From Hyaloraphidium curvatum (taxonomy: Eukaryota > Monoblepharomycota > Hyaloraphidiomycetes > Hyaloraphidiales > Hyaloraphidiaceae): 64,000 nucleotides of DNA. The position numbers and the translations under genes were made by a program. The notes under the pieces are model-generated. The model was given only the letters and a program-made list of their open reading frames with translations, did no database searches and had not been told where the DNA came from. The stretch spans positions 248,001 to 312,000 of the forward strand of contig JAIVFI010000029.1 of NCBI GenBank assembly GCA_025558095.1, in the 5' to 3' direction. Shown piece after piece: positions 54,037 through 62,144 of the stretch. How positions within the stretch are numbered: position 1 is the stretch's first letter; each line of letters opens with the position of its first letter.

Positions 54037-56140
54037 TCACCGTGCGTCCCTCCACTCGGCGTACCGCGCGGCAAACATGTCCCGGCACGGAACGCGGGCC
54101 CGCAGCTTCGAGCACAGGAGAAAAGCGCCAGAAAGTTTGCGGTGCAGAGAGTAGGTGGGTTCCGGGGGAGGGGTTAGCCGCTCGCGCAGCATCGTGGGTA
54201 TCAAAGACTTGACGCGATCGGTGACGTCCTGCTTTCCGAAGTCGTAGATCTCCGGTCCCTTCGACAAAAAAGGCCTGGCGAGCGTGCTCACTGCTTGCAC
54301 GTGGGCCTCGATCATGGCCTGAGAATGTGACAGTTGGAATAACACCACGTGCAGCGGCCAAGACGTTGCAATTACCTCGGATTCTTTGCCCGTGAGGAAG
54401 CCGAGCCGCAGCGAGTGCGCAACGATGCCCTTCGTGTCCTCCTGGGCCGCAGCATGGAGCACCTCCATATAATCATCCAGGAAGCTGTCCTCAAAACCGC
54501 GGGCCGAGCCGAAGTCAAGGAGGACAATCTGAGCGGGTCACAGTGAGATGCCCGGAACCGCTTGTGCCCACAAAGAAACTCGCTTTTCGTGACGCTCCAT
54601 CGTAGAAGAAATTGGTCCAATTCGGGTCCGTCTGCATGAACTTGAAAACAAACAGCTCCCGCAAACAGAGGTCCAGCATCCTCGTGGCGATCTGGAGCCA
54701 CAGAATTAGCGTGTGGACCGTGCTCTTCCATCTTCCACGCACCCAGTCGCGCGTGCCCTGTGACTCCCGCTCAAGAATGTTGACTGGGACTCCCTTTGCC
54801 CAGGTCGTCGTCAGCACCCTCTTGGTGCTGAAATCCGCGATCACCGCCGGCACATCGAAGTGCGGGTCCTGCCGCAGGAGATCCCGAAACTTTCGGGTGC
54901 TGTCCGCTTCCCGCAGGTAGTCAGTCTCCCAAGCAAGCTCCTTCCTTGCGGCTGCCACGGAGCTTTCCAAGAACAAGCCACGGGGCAGCAAGTTTCCGAG
55001 AAGAAGCAGGCTCTTGAGGGCATCAAGATCGCTGTCGATGCTCTCTGCGACGCCCGGATACTGGACCTTCACCGCCACAGCCGCTCCGTCGCGCAGCACA
55101 GCCCGATGAACCTGACCAATCGATGCGGCAGCCACGGGAACGAGGTCAAAAGACGAGAATCGGTCTTCCCAGCTGTCTCCAAGCTCTGTGCTCAGTACTC
55201 GCTGACGTCAGGGGTGACGTGTCAGAGCGACCAGGAAGGTCTTTACGGCTGCTGTACTACCTGGAGCTGATAATCCGGCATGTAATTGGCGCTATTTTGC
55301 ACGCGCAACAGCAGTGTTTGCAACTGAGGTGGCAGAAAAGCATTGTCTAGATGATGACACCTCAGTGAGGGCACCACACGGCCGCGTTGAACCCACCCTG
55401 AATGCTGAGCATCTGGCCCAGCTTCAGCGCCGCCCCTCTCATGCGGCTGAGCGTGTTGACAAAGCGATCCATGTTCTGTTCATTGAGCACCACGCTCCCT
55501 AAAGGCCCAGGTCAGCGGAACCGATTTGCAATGGGCTTGCACCTGTCAAACCTTTCCCGCCAGACGAGCTGGGCGTAACGGCTCTACGCACAGCTTCGGA
55601 TGCAGTTCCGTAGCCGACCCCTATCGCTAAGCTGCCATACTGCAGTAGCCTGCCCAGCCGGCTGCTAGGAACAGCACTGGATCGCAGCACAGGACGCGCG
55701 CCCTCAGCCCCCGGTAAGCCCCGCTCCAAGGATGAATCTAAAGCAGCTGGTCCAGGCGCGGCTCCTACAGCCGATTCATTTTGTCCCTGTCTTGTGGATT
55801 GGGTATCTGGGACCTGGGATCGCTCTTCACGGACCCCGCGGTCGTCCATTGCCAGTCCCGGGCCCAATTTCCGTTCCAAGGGCTGATTGGAAACCTCACG
55901 GTAACCAATCCCGGTACTGCCATGTCCATCGAAGGGGCTGCCGGGGTCCAAAGACGTTCGGAACGCTGGCTGTGGAGCGAAAGAAAGCGTTGGTTCGCTA
56001 CCCAGATGGCCAGGCGCCTGGGCAGTCACACGGGCGGCTTCCGCCCCATCGGGCGGTCTGGACGCTACGAGAGCCCGAGCAACTCTCCCCATCGCTGACA
56101 GGAGAGTCGCGAGATCGGACGCCCGCCGCGCGACAGCCAT
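54037..56140 (-). CDS. COQ8: COQ8/ADCK-type atypical kinase of ubiquinone biosynthesis
   Basis: Seven exons (56140..55543, 55498..55397, 55346..55261, 55201..54743, 54691..54584, 54528..54376, 54318..54037) give about 595 residues. COQ8 is a mitochondrial UbiB-family ATPase needed for coenzyme Q synthesis. Signature elements: a [13 protein letters not shown] start of the conserved part, the KxGQ helix [15 protein letters not shown], the Ala-rich loop AAASIGQVH in place of a Gly loop, [29 protein letters not shown] and LLDFGSARG. The fifth intron is best explained by a GC donor (GCGAGT at 54583). A GT donor 12 nt downstream is possible but gives a 43-nt intron and four extra residues. The N-terminal 200 residues are variable. 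Confidence 0.9.
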
Positions 56141-56204
56141 TCTTGCAGATGATCGAAGCGGACTTTTTGAGACGCCGCGGGCCGTCCCGAAAACACAAAC
56201 GACG

Positions 56205-56986
56205 ATGCCGCCGCGGGAGAACCAGAAGGCCGTTGCCGCCAAGGAAAGGAAGGCGGCGACAAAGGCGGAGAAAGATGCCAAGAAGGCGCAAGAGGACGAG
56301 GTCCGCGTCGTGGAGGAATGGTCCAAAGGGGCCAAGTCGTCCGCGAAGAAGGACACGGAACAAGCGCGACGCGAGGAGGCGCTAGCCAAGAAGGCCGAAA
56401 GAGAAGCACTGCTCAAGGCCGTGGGTTCCTTGCGTCTGGACAAGGCTCCCAGGCCTCAAGTTGTTTTCATTAGGAGGAGGAAGGTCTTGGAGCTAAGCCG
56501 GCGCGCCCGGCGCGAGGCGATGAGAAGAAGGCTGTCAAGAGACAGACCAACCTCGATTCGGCATTGTCACAATTGGGATCCGAAGCTGCGGAGGAGTTTG
56601 CGGCCAGCGGCATAGACAGTGCCCTCGACCTGATGGCCGCGCTCGACGTGACTCCCGGGAGTCCGGCGGGGTCGGCAGCCTTGGAGCGGCATCCCGAGCG
56701 TCGGGTCAAGAGCGCGTACGCGGCTTTTGAGGAGGATGAGCTTCCGAAGCTCAAGGCAGAGAACCCCACCCTGCGACAATCGCAGCTGAAGCAGCTGCTG
56801 GCAAAGAAGTGAGTATGGCCCATTGCCCGCCATGACCTGCATTGACTGCTCTTCAGGTGGAAGAAGTCACCCCGAAATCCAATGAATCAGGCAACAATTG
56901 CACACAACGCCACTGCAGAGGAAGAGAGAGAGGCCTTGGGTTCCCTGAAGTCCCAGGTTCTGGAAAGCATGAAGGTTGAGCGGTAA
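56205..56986 (+). CDS. CCDC124: CCDC124/Lso2-like ribosome-associated protein
   Basis: Exons 56205..56420, 56474..56808 and 56857..56986 give 226 residues. CCDC124/Lso2 binds idle 80S ribosomes in the subunit interface and promotes recovery. A basic coiled-coil N-terminus (NQKAVAAKERKAATKAEKDA) is followed by an EEEGLGAK turn. The conserved C-terminus is ERHPERRVKSAYAAFEE, LKAENPTLRQSQLKQLL and, after the last splice, WKKSPRNPMNQA. An acidic extension follows. The start is 64 bp from the divergent COQ8 start. Confidence 0.9.
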
Positions 56987-57616
56987 TTGATTTCCATCAG
57001 AACTTGCTGTGTATGGGCAACACAAGCGGCACTGGATCTTCATGCACTTCGTGGCTCCAGAAGCTCCTAGGTTCAGCTGTGGCCCGTGCAGCACTTGCTG
57101 GGTCTTTGTTGATGCCTACTCCTTGGTGTGCATGCAGGAGAGAGGTGCCAAGCCACACGATGTGGCAGCCCTCTGCCCTGGTGCTGATGGTTGGGCAGAC
57201 AAGAACAGGCCTGTGATAGATAGACCTGTGCATATTGTGGTGATGTAGGAGCTGTCATGAAGATTTTGCCAAGCTGGGTTGTTGAAAAGCAGAACAGTAA
57301 GCTTCCCTTGTCCGCAAAGTGGTCCCCATCTTGTTTGCATGAGGTCATGGGTAGAGCAGGGCGGCTCCTGGACGTCCTCTGATGCTTCTCCACCCGGATT
57401 CAGTGTTTAAGATCAGCGATGGTGCAATGTGACTCATGTGGGGATAAGCGATGGATGGGAACAGCGACATGCGTGGCACAAGCTTCCGAAAGCGTGTAAT
57501 TCGGTCAGAGCAGCGCACGGATCGGATCGGAGGGGGAAACAGCTGCTTGCGTTGTGCCAAGAGGCAGGAGGAGCTCGTGATCCTGAACGGCCGCCTCGAA
57601 CCAGGGGCAACAACCC
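56987..57616. other. Gene-free stretch at the start of the transposon region
   Basis: 3' flank of CCDC124, then lower-GC DNA. The only interpretable item is a fragment of about 58 bp of the LINE element (57342..57400, listed separately). The rest shows only short chance frames. Confidence 0.5.
57342..57400 (-). mobile_element. Short LINE fragment
   Basis: 58 bp that align, with one single-base indel and scattered mismatches, to 59618..59676 inside the larger LINE copy, in the same orientation. The matching part includes an identical run of about 19 bases (57382..57400). It corresponds to the LINE protein's VEKHRRDVQKLL region. Confidence 0.7.
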
Positions 57617-58222
57617 GTGCAGGGAAAGACAGCGAGCGCGACTGCTCCTGTTCACAGCGCCTGGACGGATAGCATCCGCAGCTTACTCGAGTTCTACTTC
57701 AAGGAGGAGGGAACGCGAGCATGGGATGAGGGGAAGTTGTTCTGGTCAAACGAGGACATCGAGACCGCAATCAAGAGACGATTCCAGGAGATCTGCGCTA
57801 CACAGGTGGTGGATAACGGGAAACTACGGTTCTGGAGGATTGCGCGGATTGGCTTTGGACTGTGCGAGACCCTGCTCATGGATCGCATCGACCTGCGCAC
57901 CTCTTTGAACCGACTGCTCACCAGCACCCACGTGCTCAACGTGAAAACGCAGAGACAACAAGGCATCAGATTCTGTGAGCGGACTTGCCCCCACCATTTG
58001 GATCAGATCGAGGACGAGAAGCACCTTCTGTTTCACTGCTCTGCGTACGATGACGAACGGGAGATTCTTCAGACCCGGACCAGAGAGCTTGGGCGATGCT
58101 GGAACCTGGAGACGGTCATATGGATGTTGAGGAACAACGAAGAAGGTGAAATTCTGCGAGGAGAAGGAGACCTTCTGGCGGAGGAGACGGATCTTGGAGG
58201 CCGCCGGCACATTTATCTATAA
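57617..58222 (+). pseudogene. LINE reverse-transcriptase C-terminal remnant, frameshifted
   Basis: A 201-codon open frame whose product is homologous, over about 150 residues, to the C-terminal part of the LINE protein at 59311..60545. Shared blocks include KLRFWR, LLTSTHVL-N-V-T-RQQG and a terminal zinc-binding-like motif C-x3-C/H-x(8)-DEKHLLFHCSA. The similarity continues in another frame from about 58146 (RRRRILEAAGTFIYKT against RRQKEKALNSIASFISK), so this copy has a frameshift near 58150. The 5' part (RT core) is absent. Divergence between the two copies is high, so they are old or belong to different subfamilies. Confidence 0.7.
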
Positions 58223-59270
58223 GACGGTAGTGGCACTGGGACTCGAGGATTGGAAGGAGAACGCGTTCCAAGGAGAGGAACGTGAGCGCGAACTGCTGGA
58301 GGGTTCCAGGAAGGCAGCACACGTGAATGCTCTCGGGGACAGGACCATGGAGGAAGATAACGCGTCTAGGAACGTGTTGGAAGTCGAAGAACCACTCTCT
58401 GGAGAGGATATTTGTGGCCTACGTGACTTTGGGACCGCGAAGGGATCGGCGACTGCAGGCGGTATTCAAACGACAAAACTGAGGTTCTTGACAAGGAAGA
58501 CCATCACTTTGATGGAGGATGCAAACACTGTAGATCGATCTGGAGCATTGCCATCGATTGAGAGCATGGTGAAGATGGGCTTTCAGGTGTTGTTGAGCCC
58601 GGAAGGTGGCCAGATTGTTTCCCCAGAGGGAGAACTCATGGGAACACTGTGTTTGCGCAATGGCGCGTATCAAATGAACGCAGAGATCGTGGAGGACGAT
58701 CCATACCTTGCAGAGGGAGCAAGAGGCTCTGATTTCGAAGGACATGAGGCATGTGACGTGACCAGTGGAGGGTCTGACTCTGGAAGTGGAAGTACTTTCA
58801 GCAGAGCTGAGATTCTGGACGCATCATGGGATGCAGCAGACACTCATGCAAGACGATTTGAACATGCCGGATAACCAGGGGGATTTGAATTTGGTTCAGA
58901 AAGGAGATGCCGAAACAGATTTTGTTGCTGACTTGGGAAAGGAGACTAAAGATGCGAATGGACAGCTGCTTTGCGAACTTGACAGGGACATTTTGATGGA
59001 AGATCACTCCGAACCAGACATGATTCAGGAGGAGGTGGAGCTGCAGGGAGAGTCTGTGAGATCTGATGCTTGCAACAAACTGGATTCTGAGGGTGGTGAA
59101 CCAGAGACAAAGGGTAATGGTGATACAGTTCTTGGGCACTGTACAGGCAACGATGCATTCCAACATAAGGCATTCAGGGCAAGACGTGCAAGGCCTGCTT
59201 TGAGAGGGGTGAAGAATAGGATAGTATTGGTGACCCGGACCTGCCCCTGGCTTGGCCTCTCTTACACCAT
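58223..59270 (+). other. Degenerate open region, possible copia-derived sequence
   Basis: Two overlapping open frames (58146..58874 and 58765..59346) cover this lower-GC stretch. Their acidic, Gly/Asp/Glu-rich products are not recognisable overall. One segment, around 58540-58670 (SMVKMGFQVLLSPEGG, then EGELMGTLCLRNGAYQM), resembles the stretch between protease and integrase of copia polyproteins, where LLS-x-x-x-L-x-x-x-G is followed by a G-x-L-Y strand. It may be a decayed copia insertion next to the LINE, but this is a weak call. Confidence 0.3.
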
Positions 59271-59310
59271 TAGTTTGCTGCTATTTGAAATTTGTTGTCG
59301 TGCATCTCTT

Positions 59311-60545
59311 TCATTTTCCCCGTTTTCTGTCGTTCATGGACTTTGAGATGAAGCTGGCAATGGAGTTGAGGGCCTTCTCCTTTTGCCGCCTCACTTTGAT
59401 CGTGGGCTCGAACTCCTTGATGCTAAGAGCCCAGAGCCAGGTCAACATGTTCCACTCGCGGCCCAGTGTATCCAGTCTGGTCTGCAGCTTCTGGCGCCGC
59501 TCTGCATTTGCTGAACAGTGGAACAGAAGATGTTGTTCGTCTCCAATGTGCTCAGGGTCATGTTTGCACATCCTCTGCTGCACCTCAAGTCCTTGGTGCC
59601 TGCCTGTCTCCACCTCCAGGTCGTGGGTAGAGCACAGCAACTTTTGGACATCCCTCCGGTGCTTCTCCACCCGGATCAGGGATGGTCCGATGTGGCCAGA
59701 GGTCATGTCACACATCCTCCAAAAGTGCAGTTTGTCGTTGTCCTTGAGCCTCTGGGCATTGATCTCCCTGAACTTGCCCTTCACAAGATTCTCCACAGTC
59801 TCCTTGGGCCATGAGAAAGTGTCCTTCTCCCACATCTCCCTCCCATCTTCGCCGCCATAGTATACAAGTAGTTCCCTCAGGAAGGCAGCCCAGTTCCAGG
59901 ACCCCTTCAGTGCCTCGATCTTGAGCTCCTTGTAGAGCAGGTACAATGCAGGATCCGCTGTTTTGATGCGCATGAGGAACTTGAGTGCCGACTCGTAATC
60001 ATGAACAGCAAGGGGGTACTGGCCAGTGATCGCATACAGACAGGCCAGGGAGGTAGACTTGGGCAGATGAGTGACGGCACGAAGAGCCATGCATGTCACT
60101 TTGTCCCTGGTGCTTTCCCCGGCAAGGTACTCTTCCTTCGGCATCTCAACAATGGACGGGTTCCCATATTGGCCCACTGCCTTGACCTTTGTGTTGTAGA
60201 GCTTGAGCTGGAGGTCAGGACTCATCCCAGGCTGCTCCCTGATGTCACGGAGCCAGAGCCCATAAGCAGCGTTCATCTTGGCCTCTCTGCCATGCACATG
60301 GTCCTTGCTCCGGCCGGTTGAGGTCAGCTGATACCCCAGAATTCTGGAACGAAGCTTGAAGCTGTCAACCCTCTTCAGCTCCTGGTCCCTGTACATGACC
60401 TTTACACGGTGAGGTATCCTCCTGGCCATCCACTCTGTCTTGCTGACGTTGATCTCCAGCCCATTGGCACTGGCATATGCAGACAAAAGATCCAGCTGCA
60501 TCTTGGCATCCTTCACCGTCTTCGAGATCAAAGTGGTGTCGTCTG
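59311..60545 (-). mobile_element. LINE (non-LTR) retrotransposon, 3' part of the RT ORF, interrupted at the DD motif
   Basis: A minus-strand frame open from 60545 to the stop at 59311, about 410 codons. It begins with DDTTLIS, the end of the reverse-transcriptase FADD/YADD box, and continues through LSAYASANGLEINVSKTEWM, a standard RT block following the active site. Thumb and connector sequence follow, then a C-terminal Cys/His motif (RMCKHDPEHIGDEQHLLFHC). The first RT blocks and the endonuclease are absent, because the copia LTR begins at 60546 directly upstream of the DD codons. The remainder would lie beyond the copia element, outside the window. Confidence 0.82.
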
Positions 60546-60690
60546 TGTTGTGACGAGGTTGTTAGGCTGGCGGCAACTTAGGGAAGCGGCCCCAACTCCA
60601 ATCACAACACAACGGAATTCCCCACACACAGGGGTCACGCATCCTTCCGTCCACACCGGCTAGAGGCCGGACCAGTCGTCCGTCACAACA
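60546..60690 (+). repeat. 5' LTR of the copia element, 145 bp
   Basis: Begins TGTTGTGACG (60546..60555) and ends CGTCACAACA (60681..60690), a perfect 10-bp inverted repeat with TG...CA ends. The flanking five bases GTCTG (60541..60545) are the expected target-site duplication. Short for a copia LTR but within the range of elements such as Ty5-like ones. Confidence 0.82.
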
Positions 60691-60704
60691 GGGTTATGAG
60701 CCCA
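60691..60704 (+). promoter_or_regulatory. Primer binding site, half-tRNA initiator-Met type
   Basis: GGGTTATGAGCCCA directly abuts the LTR. Its complement (TGGGCTCATAACCC) is the anticodon stem-loop of a eukaryotic initiator tRNA-Met, with the CAT anticodon in the middle. Drosophila copia and yeast Ty5 prime from such a cleaved tRNA half, rather than from the tRNA 3' CCA end. Confidence 0.75.
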
Positions 60705-60846
60705 AACCTTCCCTGAGGCTCCCTTGGACGATTTGGGTGTTTGCGTTGACGCATGCACGACCCCGGCCGCCGTGCTTAGCCCCGCCAACCCCCTCACGAC
60801 ATCTCGCGTCCAGCGCCTCAGCGTGCTGCCAAGGGTGCTAATTGCG

Positions 60847-61473
60847 ATGGAAACATCGCCGCTCCGCGATGCCAAGGTCGAGGTCCTGGCAATTCAGGGC
60901 GGCAATTGGGTCAAGTGGTTGCCGAAGGCCGAACAGTACATCTGCATGGTCAAACTTGGGCCTCTCCTCAAGAGCAACAACAGGCCTCAGCACATGAAGG
61001 AAGGAGAGTTCGAGATCGCTGTCAGCCAGGCAAAGGGGTACCTGCAGATGCTTGCGGACCCGAGCTGGCACAAGGACATTGAGAGCCGCACCCCGGCCGA
61101 CTTCTGGACGTGGATCCAGCAGAGATGCCAACAACTCAATCCGAATGAATGCCGCATGGCAAAGTCCAAGATTCAGCGCTGGGAGTGGAACCCGGAAGTC
61201 GATTCCGAAGCGAACGCGAAGGACTTCCTCGAGAAGGTCCAAATGGCAGAAATCGTCGGATCCCCCGTTTCAGACAAGGGACAGCTCGACATCCTTCTTG
61301 ACGCGCAGACGCGTGTCCCTGTCAAGTACATGTACCAGCTGCAGACCCTCTCCACGAGAATGAAGGTACCGGGCGCGTTCGACGCGAACGAAAGGAACGC
61401 GGCGGGCGACTGCACAGCGAAGGCCCTCTTCGACGAGATTCAACAGAGATACACCAAGCAGACGAACGAATGA
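60847..61473 (+). CDS. gag: Copia gag (capsid part)
   Basis: About 208 codons from the ATG at 60847 (the frame is open from 60724). The product has the copia-type gag (UBN2/DUF4219-like) pattern: an N-terminal WLPKAEQYICMV segment, then PADFWTWIQQRCQQLN, and a helical C-terminal half ending FDEIQQRYTKQ. It forms the virus-like particle. It stops at 61471-61473, overlapping the start of the next frame by ATGA, so the zinc knuckle that normally belongs to the same protein is in the -1 frame. Confidence 0.75.
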   Translation: METSPLRDAKVEVLAIQGGNWVKWLPKAEQYICMVKLGPLLKSNNRPQHMKEGEFEIAVSQAKGYLQMLADPSWHKDIESRTPADFWTWIQQRCQQLNPNECRMAKSKIQRWEWNPEVDSEANAKDFLEKVQMAEIVGSPVSDKGQLDILLDAQTRVPVKYMYQLQTLSTRMKVPGAFDANERNAAGDCTAKALFDEIQQRYTKQTNE

Positions 61474-62108
61474 AGCTCGAGAAACGCGAAGACGCGTCTG
61501 ATCAGCAGCGTGAAGGTTTTGGATTCGTTGCTCAAGGCGGACCGGAATGCGGGCGCGGAGGCTTCCGCGGCGCGTACCATGGCGCGCGTGCCAACGAGCG
61601 AGGCAAACGACGCGCGTCACCCTACTTCAACGGCGATTGCTACAACTGCGGGAAGCCGGGCCATTGCGCGGTGGACTGCTGGAGTGCCCCCACCGGGAAT
61701 AGGGGCCGTGGCCGTGGCGCCAGCCGTGGCACCCGCTTCCGCCTCACCGACTCAACCGGGAGGCAGTTCATGGCCGAGATGGTCGGTGGCACGGAGGATG
61801 GAGACGAAAAGAGGCAGACCGATGAGATGCAAGCTCCAAAAGCAAATGAAGTGATGGCGCCTTGGGTGCGCGTGATTGCAGTCGCACGGGAGCACCGGCG
61901 AAGAGATGAGAAACCACACGGGAGAACCGGTGGAGTTGAGAAGTCGCACGGGAGCACCGGCGAGAGAGGCAAAGACCATGCGTGGGAGAACCATGATGGC
62001 CCGCATGGGAGAACCGGCGGAAAGGCATGGATGGGAGTACCACCATGGCCTATTGGGCGCATCAGCAGATTGCATGCCATGGCAGCAATGTGGCTTGCTG
62101 AGACGTGA
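61470..62108 (+). pseudogene. Copia nucleocapsid-like frame with CCHC zinc knuckle
   Basis: A 212-codon frame carrying the zinc knuckle CYNCGKPGHCAVDC near residue 60, flanked by Arg/Gly-rich sequence, as in a nucleocapsid domain. Beyond codon 100 it degenerates into a Gly/Arg/His-rich stretch made of a short tandem repeat (61880..62030). It ends at TGA 62106; another in-frame stop (TAA, 62124) lies before the pol ATG at 62145 in the same frame. So gag and pol are broken in this copy, or expressed by unusual recoding. Confidence 0.6.
61880..62030 (+). repeat. Short imperfect tandem repeat, GGGAG(A/C)ACCGG type
   Basis: Five or more imperfect copies of a unit built on CACGGGAGCACCGGCG / ACGGGAGAACCGGTG, separated by about 20-45 bases, within the linker between zinc knuckle and protease. 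Probably slippage-generated. Confidence 0.65.
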
Positions 62109-62144
62109 TTCATGGAATCGAACTAACGTGATATCCTCACAGAG

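Noticed and set aside
60724-60846. Gag start at 60724
   Set aside because: The 41 extra codons before ATG 60847 lie close to the primer site and have no gag-like pattern; the second ATG is preferred.
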